Assembly (NCBI RefSeq): GCF_030063415.1
Contig: NZ_JASITA010000031.1
Span: 1 to 64,000 of the forward strand
Direction: 5' to 3'
DNA: 64,000 nucleotides
From: Streptomyces sp. H27-C3
Lineage (GTDB): Bacteria; Actinomycetota; Actinomycetes; Streptomycetales; Streptomycetaceae
Shown: piece by piece, positions 41,303 through 49,562 of the stretch
How the letters are laid out: every line of letters begins with the position of its first letter
How positions within the stretch are numbered: the stretch's first letter is position 1
The notes under the pieces: model-generated
Databases searched by the model: none
Seen by the model: the letters and a program-made list of their open reading frames with translations, nothing else
What the model was told of the DNA's origin: nothing
Program-made: the position numbers and the translations under genes

Positions 41303-42979
41303 TCATGGGGACTCGCAGCCCACTTCGTCCCGGGGCAGCCGATACGCCGAGTCCAGCCGGTACGTCCCCCCCTTCGGCACGGTCAGCCGCGTCCATTCGC
41401 CGTCCTGCCGCAGGCACGCCCCCTTGGCGCGCAGCCACGGCGAGTGGGCGACCCGTACCGTCACCGACCCGGCCGATGGCATCCGTACGACCAGGTCGGC
41501 GTCACTTCCCCGCACGACCGTGCCCGGCCGGGACACCAGCGGCGTCGCGTTCTTGACCCGGTAGACCGTCCAGCCGTCGTCCCGCCACACCTGCTCCAGC
41601 CACTCGGGCCCGCTCCGCACGAGCGCGGCCTCGGCCTCGGCGGGCCCGTCCGGCCTCCCGTGGTGCAGCACGACGAGGCCGACGGCCCAGCGGTCCAGCC
41701 ACTGCCGGTACGTCGCCGGGGTCAGGGACCCGTCGTAGAAGAGCCGCCCGCGCTCGACGTCGAGCTGCCGGTTCCAGCCACGGGCCATGTTGACGTGCGG
41801 GGCGAGCGCGGTGGCCTCGCGGTGGTTGCGGGCGGGGACGACCTCGACGCGGGTACGGTCGGCGCCGAGCCGGGCCAGCTCCCGTGCGACACCGTCGGTG
41901 CCGGCGGCCCAGGCGGGCACGGTGTTGGAGACGCCGAGGTCCTCGACGGTCTTGCCCACCAGCCAGTTGGCGGAGAACACCAGGGCGACGACCAGCACCA
42001 CGCGCCGGACCCGGACCCGGGCGCGGCGCGTGGCTTCGTGGCTCTCGGCTCCGTGGTCCTCGGCCAGGGCGGCGGCGAGCAGCAGGGGCAGCGCGATCAG
42101 CCCGAACAGCCGCTCCACGTTGGTGCCGATGGGCGAAGGGATCAGGAAGGTCAGGACGACCCCGAGGGCGTACACCAGGGCCCCGAACCGCACGGTCCGC
42201 CAGCCGCGTCCCGGCGGGGCGGCGAACACCACGGCGGCGCAGACGAACAGTGGCATCCACAGCCGTCCCGATGCCATGGGTTGCTCGCCCTGAAAGGGAA
42301 AGAGCAGGGTGGTGGTCCCGACCACGACGAAGAACGGCACGACGAGGGCGGCGCCCTTCCGCCACTCCCGTTGCAGCAGATACGCGGTGCCGACCACCAC
42401 GAGAAACAGCCCGGCGACCGGGCTGGCCATGGTGGCGAGCGCCCCCGCCACGACGGCGAGGACGGTGCGGCGCGCGTACAGGCAGGCGATCAGTCCGATG
42501 GCGACGCCGAGGGTGAAGGTCGTACGCCCGGAGGCGACGTTGCACCACAGGGTGAGCGACGCGAGGACGGCGGGCCACACGGCGTACCGCACCCCGCTCC
42601 GCGCGAACAGCAGGGCCAGCAGCCAGGTCCCGACGAGCCCGGCGGCGACGGACACGGTCCGCACGCCGAAGGCGGCCATCAAGTGGGGCGCGATCAGGCT
42701 GTAGTTGGCGGTGTGGGTACCGCCGTACCAGGACAGGTTGTACGCGGCGTCCGGGTGTCGCGCGGTGAACCCCGACCAGGCGAACTGCGCGGCGAGATCC
42801 CCGCCACCGGTGGCTAGCGCGGCGGCCCACAGGACGTACAGGGGCAGCGCGACGGCGACAGCGACGAGCGGCACATACTGCCGCCGCCACCAGGGCACGG
42901 CGGCCCGGCCGCCGGGCTCGCTGTTCTCGTCTCCGCGTATGCCCCTGCGTATGCGTAGATTTCCGCTGATCGCCGCCAC
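41303..42979 (-). CDS. large polytopic membrane protein
   Basis: 558 residues. About ten helices in residues 30-340 and a soluble C-terminal part of about 200 residues (DGWTVYRVKNATPLV, beta-rich SVTVRVAHSPWLRAKGACLRQ) presumably outside the cell. The motif ARHPDAAYNLSWYGGTHTANYSLIAP after the first helix resembles the acidic loop region of GT-C glycosyltransferases, but no diagnostic DxD is clear. Function not assigned; a lipid-linked sugar transferase is one possibility. Divergent from the XRE gene at 43136. Confidence 0.72.
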   Translation of the reverse strand: MAAISGNLRIRRGIRGDENSEPGGRAAVPWWRRQYVPLVAVAVALPLYVLWAAALATGGGDLAAQFAWSGFTARHPDAAYNLSWYGGTHTANYSLIAPHLMAAFGVRTVSVAAGLVGTWLLALLFARSGVRYAVWPAVLASLTLWCNVASGRTTFTLGVAIGLIACLYARRTVLAVVAGALATMASPVAGLFLVVVGTAYLLQREWRKGAALVVPFFVVVGTTTLLFPFQGEQPMASGRLWMPLFVCAAVVFAAPPGRGWRTVRFGALVYALGVVLTFLIPSPIGTNVERLFGLIALPLLLAAALAEDHGAESHEATRRARVRVRRVVLVVALVFSANWLVGKTVEDLGVSNTVPAWAAGTDGVARELARLGADRTRVEVVPARNHREATALAPHVNMARGWNRQLDVERGRLFYDGSLTPATYRQWLDRWAVGLVVLHHGRPDGPAEAEAALVRSGPEWLEQVWRDDGWTVYRVKNATPLVSRPGTVVRGSDADLVVRMPSAGSVTVRVAHSPWLRAKGACLRQDGEWTRLTVPKGGTYRLDSAYRLPRDEVGCESP

Positions 42980-43050
42980 GGCGCCACTCTAACGGCGTGG
43001 TGGCGGGGCCAGGGGCTCGCGGCGGGCCCTCCCGCTCCGGCCCGCGTCCG

Positions 43051-43078
43051 CACGCGATTTCAGTTTCACGCGATTTCA
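43051..43078. repeat. 12-bp direct repeat upstream of the XRE gene
   Basis: CACGCGATTTCA at 43051-43062 and 43067-43078 (16-nt period) in the divergent intergenic region; possible operator. Confidence 0.6.
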
Positions 43079-43135
43079 CCGGGGGCGGAACGTAACTCCC
43101 ACCCACCCGGCCGCGATGCTCACTACCCTGGACAG

Positions 43136-43552
43136 GTGACCAGCCACGTGCCGAACGAAGCCCGCCTCATCCGCCTGCGCCCGGCCCCGGCGGCCAAGGA
43201 GCCCCTCTGGCGGGACGTTGTCGGTGGCGCCCTGCGCCGCGAGCGCCTCGCCCAGCAGCGCACGCTCAAGGACGTGGCCGACGAGGCCCGCATCTCGATG
43301 GCCTACCTCTCCGAGCTCGAACGCGGCCACAAGGAGGCGTCGTCGGAGGTCCTGGCGGCTGCCGCCCGCGCGCTCGGACTCGGACTGTCCGACCTCCTCG
43401 ACCTGAGCGGAGCCGAACTCGCCCGCCTCGACCGGGCGGCGCAGCCCAGGCCCCGCACCCGGGTCACCAGCACTGGCCACGCCGGGATCGGCCACGCCGG
43501 ACCCGGATCGCGCCCGGACTCGCGCCAGGGCGAGGTACGCCTCGCCGCCTGA
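43136..43552 (+). CDS. XRE-family regulator, ClgR-like
   Basis: 138 residues from GTG 43136. HTH_XRE spans about 30-85: LRRERLAQQRTLKDVADEARISMAYLSELERGHKEASSEVL, which is the ClgR/PopR-type helix set. In Streptomyces those regulators activate Clp protease genes. The C-terminus (RTRVTSTGHAGIGHAGPGS) is a short Gly/His-rich repeat, unlike ClgR's degradation tag. Marks the left edge of the variable island that follows. Confidence 0.85.
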   Translation: MTSHVPNEARLIRLRPAPAAKEPLWRDVVGGALRRERLAQQRTLKDVADEARISMAYLSELERGHKEASSEVLAAAARALGLGLSDLLDLSGAELARLDRAAQPRPRTRVTSTGHAGIGHAGPGSRPDSRQGEVRLAA

Positions 43553-43568
43553 CCGGCGACGACGCCGC

Positions 43569-43810
43569 TCAGCGGCCGGGAAGCGATACCCGGACGGTGA
43601 GTCCGCCGCCGGGGTTGGGGGCAGGGGCAGGGGCAGGTCGCCGTGGTGTGTGCCGACGATGCCGGCGACGATGGCCAGCCCCAGCCCGTGGCCCCGGCGC
43701 GCGGGATCCTTCTCGGCCAGCCGGCCCTTGCCGCGCAGGAACGGCTCGGTGAGGTCGCCGACGGTGTCGGGCAGGAGCGGCCCGGTGTTGGTGACGGTCA
43801 GGACGGCGCG
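43569..43810 (-). pseudogene. sensor histidine kinase C-terminal remnant
   Basis: Only the end of a HATPase_c domain remains: AVLTVTNTGPLLPDTVGDLT, EPFLRGKGR and GHGLGLAIVAGIVGTHHGDL. The frame then shifts within a GGGGCA hexamer run (about 43616-43635) and ends PNPGGGLTVRVSLPGR at 43569. No HisKA or sensor portion is present; upstream sequence changes abruptly into another gene's tail at about 43811. Confidence 0.8.
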
Positions 43811-43812
43811 GC

Positions 43813-43932
43813 CGGGACTCGATCGCCCGCATCGACCACATCCTCACCCGGGGCATCACCCCTACGGACGCCTGGACGCTCCCTGCCACAGCCAGCGACC
43901 ACCGCCCCATCGCCGCGAATCTCAAGGCGTAG
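43813..43932 (+). pseudogene. endonuclease/exonuclease/phosphatase-family C-terminal remnant
   Basis: 39 codons then TAG: RDSIARIDHILTRGI, ending TASDHRPIAANLKA. The IDHIL and SDHRPI motifs are the conserved end of the EEP fold, with the catalytic Asp-His pair. The rest of the gene is missing. Sandwiched between a kinase tail and an IS fragment. Confidence 0.75.
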
Positions 43933-44303
43933 GAGACGTCCGGTGCGCTGCGAGCCCACTGCCCGATCGCCGCGTACGAACGCGCTCCCGCCACCACGGC
44001 CGACGCGGCAATCAACAGCACCGCCACGAACGGGTGACGCACGCCCCGGCGATGGCGCGGGTCGGGCAGTCTGGCCAGCCGCTCCGCCAGCAGCAACCCC
44101 GAACACCCCTCCAACACAGGCGATTTGACCAGGCAGACAGTGGAAAACTGACGGCACATCGAGGCTCCGGTTCGAGACGGTGACTGGCAAGGTCATCCGT
44201 CCACAACGGGAGCCTCGATCTGTTCGTAGCGGCCTTCGCGAACATCGTCACCACGCTGTGACCAGCAACTCAACTTGATCAACCGGACTTTGCAACAGCC
44301 CTG
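43933..44303 (-). mobile_element. ISAs1-like insertion sequence remnant
   Basis: On the minus strand from 44159 a transposase N-terminus is readable: LAERLARLPDPRHRRGVRHP, FVAVLLIAASAVVAGARSYAAIGQWA, matching the helical leader of ISAs1-family transposases. It stops being recognisable at about 43935, where the phosphatase remnant begins, so the DDE part and one end are gone. The other end, read outward, is CAGGGCTGTTGCAAAGTCC (44285-44303), which looks like an IS terminus. Confidence 0.75.
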
Positions 44304-45101
44304 CGCGTCTACCTCGGTGAGTACCAATCAACCAAGCGGCTGATTCGAGAGTGCAGCTACGCGGAGGAGACGGGGCGTGCTCTGTTGTCGGTGCTCGCTG
44401 AGCAGGCGCAGCAAGCCGGATGGGCGGCCTTCGACGGAGGCAAGGACGCTGACGCCAGCAATGTGTACGAGGACAGCTACCGGGTTGCCGGAGAAGCAGG
44501 AGACACAGCCCTGGCCGGTAATGCCCTCGCCTTCCTTGCCTGCCAGAAGACCAACGGAGATCGCCAAGCCGGAATCGGGACTGCTGAACGATCATGTCGT
44601 ACCGCAGGCACTGACGCCCCGCCTGGGGTCCGTACTTTGCTGTACGAGCGACTGGCATCGGTGTACGCCGTTGCGGGCAATGCCGACGCGACCAAGCAAG
44701 CCCTCAACGCCGCCGAGGCCGCGCTCAGTGAATGTGACGGGACGCCGCAACCGGATTGGGTGGCGTGGGTGGATCGCAATGAACTCCAGATCATGACCGG
44801 CCGTTGTTGGACGGAATTACGCCGTCCACTCCGAGCGGTCCCTGTCTTGGAGAAAGCATTGACCCACTACGACGACGCCCATGCGCGTGACAAGAGCCTG
44901 TACCTGTCGTGGCTGGCTGATTCCTACCTGTCCGCCGGAGAGATCGAGCAGGCTGCCAGTGTCACCGGCCGTGCCTTGGAACTCTCGGCAGGGGTGGCGT
45001 CCGTGCGACCGCGTCAACGGATCATGCCCACCATTCAGCAACTCAGTGCCTACCGTGAACTCCCGGCGGTTGCTGAAGTGTTGGACATGGCCCGTCTCTG
45101 A
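44304..45101 (+). pseudogene. regulator truncated at its N-terminus (TPR part only)
   Basis: Open frame from the IS end: RVYLGEYQSTKRLIRECSY, then YAEETGRALLSVLAEQAQQAGWAAFDGGKDADA and TPR-like helices to EVLDMARL. It matches the C-terminal sensing half of Streptomyces XRE-TPR regulators; the HTH half is absent. A TTG at 44385 with a remote GGAGGAG could allow translation of a 238-residue protein. The truncation point coincides with the IS terminus, so insertion or deletion there removed the 5' part. Confidence 0.78.
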
Positions 45102-45105
45102 CGCG

Positions 45106-45438
45106 TCAGTCCATCGGGCCCGGCGCTGTGGTTGTGCCCACCCAATCCAGGTAGGCGTCAGACCCGGCGACGATTGGTACGGCCGAGACCTCAGGGTTCT
45201 TCCATGGGTGGTGCCGCAGCAAGAGCGCCTCAATCTCGGGGTACCGGTCGGCACGGGCCTTGAACAAGAGCTGCCACTCTTCACCAGTACCGAACTCGCC
45301 TTGATGCCAGAAGACGGAGACCACCGGTCCGACGATCTGCGCCCCGGCTGCAAGTCGAGCCGACACTACCAACTGAGCCAGCTTCACAGCCGCCTCGCGC
45401 TTCTCCGTTGCCGTGGACACCTGCAAGAAGTCAGCCAT
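45106..45438 (-). CDS. cutA: CutA-like divalent cation tolerance protein
   Basis: 110 residues from ATG 45438. CutA1 trimer family: FLQVSTATEKREAAVKLAQLVV, ARLAAGAQIVGPVVSVFWHQG, EEWQLLFKARADRYPEIEALL, HPWKNPEVSAVPI, YLDWVG. Small cytosolic protein linked to copper tolerance in E. coli, with a signalling-like fold; exact role in Streptomyces unknown. Convergent with the truncated regulator, 4 nt apart. Confidence 0.92.
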   Translation of the reverse strand: MADFLQVSTATEKREAAVKLAQLVVSARLAAGAQIVGPVVSVFWHQGEFGTGEEWQLLFKARADRYPEIEALLLRHHPWKNPEVSAVPIVAGSDAYLDWVGTTTAPGPMD

Positions 45439-45579
45439 GGGGCGAGCCTATCGCCCGGAGGAATCTCCGTTCCTGCCCGCCTTTGGCAGTGATCTGCAAG
45501 CGAGTCGGGGGCGCCCCACGGGCTCCACGGTCACTACCGCGTCCCCATACAGCGGGCAGGTGGCTTCCCCAGTCGTCCC

Positions 45580-45981
45580 TCAGAGCTTCAGCGAACGAGG
45601 CTCCGGCCGACTGGTGATGGGCTCACTCGATGCCGAGTAGACCTCCAGCGGCGAGAGATAATCACCCCTGGTGAAGACCATCACCCCGGCGTCGTCCAGT
45701 TTGGAATACCAGGCGTCCGCCGCCGGATTGTCATGCGGTGGGGCCGACGCGACCGCCGTGAGGTCCACGGTCAGATCGACCGTCGCACAGCCGCAGCCGC
45801 AGCCGCAGCCGCAGCCGCAGCCGCAGCCGCAGCCGCAGCCGCAGCCGCACCGGCCCGTCACCTGCGCGTGCGGGATCTGGGCCCGCAGGGCGCTGCTCAT
45901 CGGATCCGGACCGGCGAACAGCGCGTTCAGCGTCGCCTTCACCGGCGGCGCCAGCGGTTCAGCCCTCGGCCTTCGCGACAC
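45580..45981 (-). CDS. hypothetical protein with Cys-Gly dipeptide repeat
   Basis: 133 residues from GTG 45981, or 120 from GTG 45942. N-terminal ATLNALFAGPDPMSSALRAQ and C-terminal GDYLSPLEVYSASSEPIT belong to a family of small actinobacterial proteins of unknown role. A central Cys-Gly dipeptide tract follows TGR and precedes ATVDLTVDL; it is encoded by a hexanucleotide microsatellite, whereas relatives as I recall have only two or three Cys-Gly pairs. Overlaps the msrA 3' end by 23 nt if the first start is used. Confidence 0.72.
   Translation of the reverse strand: MSRRPRAEPLAPPVKATLNALFAGPDPMSSALRAQIPHAQVTGRCGCGCGCGCGCGCGCGCGCGCATVDLTVDLTAVASAPPHDNPAADAWYSKLDDAGVMVFTRGDYLSPLEVYSASSEPITSRPEPRSLKL
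45791..45850. repeat. hexanucleotide microsatellite inside a CDS
   Basis: Nine perfect tandem CCGCAG units plus one variant (CCGCAC), 60 nt, coding for the Cys-Gly tract on the minus strand. The unit keeps frame whatever its copy number. Confidence 0.95.
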
Positions 45982-46621
45982 CGATCGGGCAGCTCACGCC
46001 CGTCCCGCCGATCCCGCAGTAGCCCGCCGGGTTCTTGTCGAGGTACTGCTGGTGGTACGGCTCGGCCGGCCAGAACGCGCGGCCCTCCGCCGGGAGGATC
46101 TCCGTCGTGATCGTCCCGTGCCGCGCGCCCGTCAGGACCTGCTGGTACGCCTCGCGCGACGCCTCCACGCCCGCCACCTGGGCGGGGGAGTGGGTGTAGA
46201 TCGCCGAGCGGTACTGGGTGCCCACGTCGTTGCCCTGGCGGAAGCCCTGGGTCGGGTTGTGGGACTCCCAGAAGACCTTCAGGAGCTGCTCGTACGAGAC
46301 GGCCGCCGGGTCGAACACGACCCGCACCGCCTCCGTGTGACCGGTCACTCCCGCGCAGACTTCCTCGTACGCCGGGTTCTCGGTGTAGCCGCCCTGGTAG
46401 CCGACGAGGGTCGTCCAGACACCCGGCGTCTCCCAGAACTTGCGCTCGGCGCCCCAGAAACAGCCCATGGCGAAGTCGGCGACCTCGAAGCCCTCCGGGT
46501 ACGGGCCGACCAGCGGGTTCCCGAGGACGGTGTGCCGGGAGGGGACCTGGAATTCCGGGGTGGAGCGGCCCTTCAGGGCCTGCTCGGGGGTGGGGAGCTG
46601 GGGGGTACGGCCGAACATCAT
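45959..46621 (-). CDS. msrA: peptide-methionine (S)-S-oxide reductase
   Basis: 220 residues from ATG 46621 with AGGAGGAG 8 nt upstream. Reduces protein methionine-S-sulfoxide. The catalytic motif is FAMGCFWGAER (Cys), with GYQGGYTENPAYEEVCAG, GHTEAV and FWESHNPTQGFRQGNDVGTQYRS; a resolving Cys pair is in GYCGIGGTGVSCP at the C-terminus. Monofunctional, without MsrB fusion. Confidence 0.95.
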   Translation of the reverse strand: MMFGRTPQLPTPEQALKGRSTPEFQVPSRHTVLGNPLVGPYPEGFEVADFAMGCFWGAERKFWETPGVWTTLVGYQGGYTENPAYEEVCAGVTGHTEAVRVVFDPAAVSYEQLLKVFWESHNPTQGFRQGNDVGTQYRSAIYTHSPAQVAGVEASREAYQQVLTGARHGTITTEILPAEGRAFWPAEPYHQQYLDKNPAGYCGIGGTGVSCPIGVAKAEG

Positions 46622-46718
46622 GCGGGTCTCCTCCTGGGACGGTCTACGCCTCGACGTCAACGCATCGAGGGGGCCGGAGATTCCAGCCCCTTCCCCCGGG
46701 GCCCCGCGCAGGGCCCTC

Positions 46719-47822
46719 TCACCCCAGCAGCGTCGCCGGGCTGCCGCCGTTCGCCTCGTAGCCCGCCACCGCCAGTGCGCGGTACACCGCGTACTCCGCC
46801 GCCGGGTCCGGGTCGTGGGTCCAGGGCAGGGCGCCGACGTGGCCGTCCACGTGCTGGAGCTCGTTCATAGCCTCCGACCAGCGCTCCGAGCGGACCAGGA
46901 AGAGGATCAGCAGGTGGCGTACGTGCGCGAGCATCGGGTCGCCCTGGCGGGCCGCGTGCACCGCGAACAGTGCGCCCTCCATCGCCGTCGACACCACCGC
47001 GCTCCGGTAGAAGCCCTGCACCAGATTGACCTCGGGCAGGTGCTCGTACACCGCGAAGAGCGGCAGCGCGGCGAGCAGGGAGCCCTGCGGGGCGCGGGCC
47101 GCCGCCGTTGTGGCGAAGATGTCGGCCGACGCGCGCGAGCCGTGCCACTTCTCGCTGCGGTAGCTCAGCGCCGCCAGGTGCGCGCCCATGTGCGCGGGCG
47201 CGCGGTCCATCACCTTGGCCCACAGCAGGTCGAACTCGGGCTCGGTGTAACCCAGTCCGCGCGCCACGGCCAGTTCGACGATGTACGGGATCGGGTCGCC
47301 CGGCGCCAGCGGCGCCGCCTCGCCGCACACCGTACGGGCCTCCTCCAGGATGATCCGGAAGTCGTCCGTGCCGGGCGTCGACGTGCGCCACGCCTGCTGC
47401 ACCAGGAACTCGGCGTGCACCGCCGCGCCACCCGCGTCCTTCGGCGCCTCGGCCCGCCAGGTCCGCAGCCAGCGCCCGCCCTCGCCGGGGCGCCGCGCCA
47501 GTTCCAGCGACGCGGCGCCCGCGAAGGCCTGCACGCGCTGCCAGCGCGCTTCACTGTCCTTCGCCGTCCCGGCGAGCAGCTGCGCGGCGGCCTGCCAGCC
47601 CTGCGTGGACTGCACCACGTCCAGTACGTCCTCCAGGTCCTGGTCGGGACCGGGCATCCGGATGTCCAGCTCCTCCTGGCGCACGAAGTCGTAATTGGCC
47701 GGGTCGGCGGCGTCGGGTGAGCCGGGCGCGACCAGTCGGATGCCGCCGCGCCTGCGCAGCGCGAGAGGACCGATGACCGCCGCCAGCATGCACATGGCGA
47801 TCAAGAACCAGAGAATCTCCAT
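46719..47822 (-). CDS. membrane-anchored helical-repeat protein
   Basis: 367 residues from ATG 47822. One N-terminal helix (MEILWFLIAMCMLAAVIGPLAL) then a cytosolic all-helical domain with Trp- and Ala-rich repeats (ARWQRVQAFAGAASLELARR, WLRTWRAEAPKDAGG, RSEKWHGSRASADIFATTAA, RSERWSEAMNELQHVDGHVG), reminiscent of TPR-like solenoids. No catalytic motif. Divergent from the cystathionine synthase gene. Confidence 0.78.
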   Translation of the reverse strand: MEILWFLIAMCMLAAVIGPLALRRRGGIRLVAPGSPDAADPANYDFVRQEELDIRMPGPDQDLEDVLDVVQSTQGWQAAAQLLAGTAKDSEARWQRVQAFAGAASLELARRPGEGGRWLRTWRAEAPKDAGGAAVHAEFLVQQAWRTSTPGTDDFRIILEEARTVCGEAAPLAPGDPIPYIVELAVARGLGYTEPEFDLLWAKVMDRAPAHMGAHLAALSYRSEKWHGSRASADIFATTAAARAPQGSLLAALPLFAVYEHLPEVNLVQGFYRSAVVSTAMEGALFAVHAARQGDPMLAHVRHLLILFLVRSERWSEAMNELQHVDGHVGALPWTHDPDPAAEYAVYRALAVAGYEANGGSPATLLG

Positions 47823-47882
47823 ACCCCCATTGTCCCCGGAGTGCGGCGGGCTCGGCACGGGAACGAACTACGCTCGGACCCC

Positions 47883-49028
47883 ATGACCGACCAGCACAGC
47901 TTCGAGACCCTTGCCATCCACGCGGGCAACACCGCGGACCCCCTCACGGGTGCGGTTGTCCCGCCGATCTATCAGGTGTCCACGTACAAGCAGGACGGTG
48001 TGGGCGGCCTGCGCGGAGGCTATGAGTACAGCCGCAGCGCCAACCCGACACGCACCGCACTGGAAGAGAACCTCGCGGCGCTGGAGGGCGGCCGGCGCGG
48101 GCTCGCCTTCGCGTCGGGGCTCGCGGCGGAGGACTGCCTGCTGCGTACGCTCCTCGCCCCCGGCGACCATGTGGTCATTCCCAATGACGCGTACGGCGGC
48201 ACGTTCCGGCTCTTCGCCAAGGTCGTCTCGCGCTGGGGCGTGGAGTTCTCCGTCGCGGACACCTCGGACCCGGCGGCCGTGCGGGCCGCCGTCACCCCGC
48301 GCACCAAGGTGATCTGGGTCGAGACCCCGTCGAACCCGCTCCTCGGCATCACCGACATCGCCGCGGTCGCGGACATCGCCCGCACGGCCGGTGCGCGTCT
48401 TGTCGTCGACAACACCTTCGCCAGCCCCTACCTCCAGCAGCCCCTGGCCCTCGGCGCGGACATCGTCGTGCACTCCACGACCAAGTACATGGGCGGTCAC
48501 TCCGACGTCGTCGGCGGCGCACTGATCGCCAACGACCCCGAACTGGCTGAGGAGTTGGCGTACCACCAGAACGCGATGGGCGCGATCGCCGGACCGTTCG
48601 ACGCCTGGCTCGTGCTGCGCGGCATCAAGACCCTCGCGGTCCGCATGGACCGGCACAGCGAGAACGCGACCCGCGTCACGGACATGCTGACCAGCCACCC
48701 GAAGGTGACGAAGGTCCTCTACCCGGGCCTGCCCGAGCACCCGGGCCACGAGACCGCCGCCAAGCAGATGAAGGCCTTCGGCGGCATGGTGTCCTTCCGG
48801 ATCAAGGGCGGCGAGGAGGCCGCGGTCGAGGTCTGCAACCGCGCGAAGCTCTTCACGCTCGGCGAGTCCCTGGGCGGCGTCGAGTCGCTGATCGAGCACC
48901 CGGGCCGCATGACGCACGCGTCGGTGGCGGGCTCCGCCCTGGAGGTGCCCGCGGACCTGGTGCGGCTCTCGGTGGGCATCGAGTCGGGCGACGACCTGCT
49001 GGCGGACCTGAAGCAGGCGCTGGGCTAG
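47883..49028 (+). CDS. cystathionine gamma-synthase/lyase
   Basis: 381 residues from ATG 47883. PLP enzyme of the Cys/Met metabolism family: YEYSRSANPTRTALE, FASGLAAEDCLLRTLL, VETPSNPLLGITDI, NTFASPYLQQPL, and PLP lysine in HSTTKYMGGHSDV. The C-terminal SLGGVESLIEHPGRMTH is shared by synthase and lyase. Sequence alone does not separate cystathionine gamma-synthase (MetB) from gamma-lyase; actinobacterial members of this type often have both activities. Confidence 0.92.
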   Translation: MTDQHSFETLAIHAGNTADPLTGAVVPPIYQVSTYKQDGVGGLRGGYEYSRSANPTRTALEENLAALEGGRRGLAFASGLAAEDCLLRTLLAPGDHVVIPNDAYGGTFRLFAKVVSRWGVEFSVADTSDPAAVRAAVTPRTKVIWVETPSNPLLGITDIAAVADIARTAGARLVVDNTFASPYLQQPLALGADIVVHSTTKYMGGHSDVVGGALIANDPELAEELAYHQNAMGAIAGPFDAWLVLRGIKTLAVRMDRHSENATRVTDMLTSHPKVTKVLYPGLPEHPGHETAAKQMKAFGGMVSFRIKGGEEAAVEVCNRAKLFTLGESLGGVESLIEHPGRMTHASVAGSALEVPADLVRLSVGIESGDDLLADLKQALG

Positions 49029-49053
49029 GGGCCGGACTCAGGCAGGCGCTGGG

Positions 49054-49245
49054 TCAGGCGCTGACCTTCTCGTCCTCCAAGCCGGCGCGGATCTCCGTGC
49101 GCAGCTCCGGACTGTCGGTGTGGGAGTGCACGGAGACCGCGTGCTCGGCGGCTGCCCGTACGACTTCCTCTTCCTCACCGGCGATGGAGAGCGAGCAGTT
49201 CATCTCGCTCGGGAATTTGCGGCAGTCGACAACTTTCCTGGTCAT
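49054..49245 (-). CDS. DUF1059 protein
   Basis: 63 residues. VDCRKFPSEMNCSLSIAGEEEEVVRAAAEHAVSVH is the DUF1059 signature with two cysteines about ten residues apart and a terminal His. The ATG at 49245 overlaps the stop of the upstream membrane protein gene as ATGA, making it the third gene of a coupled operon with a sigma factor-like gene. No known role. Confidence 0.88.
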   Translation of the reverse strand: MTRKVVDCRKFPSEMNCSLSIAGEEEEVVRAAAEHAVSVHSHTDSPELRTEIRAGLEDEKVSA

Positions 49246-49562
49246 GACGGCCTCCTAGGCTCGTTCATTGCACCGCTGCATCCAGGATAGATCCGGACAA
49301 ACGCGGTGTCCTGCCAGCCCTCCAGGGGTGGGGTCGTCTCCGACGGCGGCTCCACCCACGGCTCCGCGACCGACACCCACACCATGAACGCGACCATGAC
49401 GGCCAGCAGTAGCAGCCACATCAGCCGTCGCGCCAGCCGGCGCTGGCGCAGCATCCGGCGGCCGCGTGCCGCCGCGTGTACGGCGAGCTCGGCCGGCACC
49501 CCCGGGTGCGCGCCGTCCAGCATCCGGCGCACCTCGTCCTGCTTGCGGTCCGGCCCGCTCAC
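49242..49562 (-). CDS. single-helix membrane protein, putative anti-sigma-like partner
   Basis: 106 residues from GTG 49562, overlapping the upstream stop as GTGA. Cytosolic N-terminus (DEVRRMLDGAHPGVPAELAVHAAARGRRM), one transmembrane helix (LMWLLLLAVMVAFMVWVSVA) and an external tail (PPLEGWQDTAFVRIYPGCSG). The position right after a sigma factor-like gene, and the cytosol-membrane-outside topology, suggest an anti-sigma role, but no zinc motif (HxxxCxxC) is present. Confidence 0.8.
   Translation of the reverse strand: MSGPDRKQDEVRRMLDGAHPGVPAELAVHAAARGRRMLRQRRLARRLMWLLLLAVMVAFMVWVSVAEPWVEPPSETTPPLEGWQDTAFVRIYPGCSGAMNEPRRPS

Noticed and set aside
43643..44183. Open frames on the plus strand over the remnant island as real genes
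   Set aside because: Composition is Pro/Arg/Ser shadow type and the frames cross boundaries of three unrelated remnants.
45791..45850. CRISPR or iteron array
   Set aside because: It is a continuous 6-bp microsatellite with no spacers. I saw no CRISPR array anywhere in the window.
43569..46000. A novel defence island
   Set aside because: The genes are fragments or common housekeeping types (cutA, msrA); no nuclease-sensor pairing or intact multi-gene system is present.
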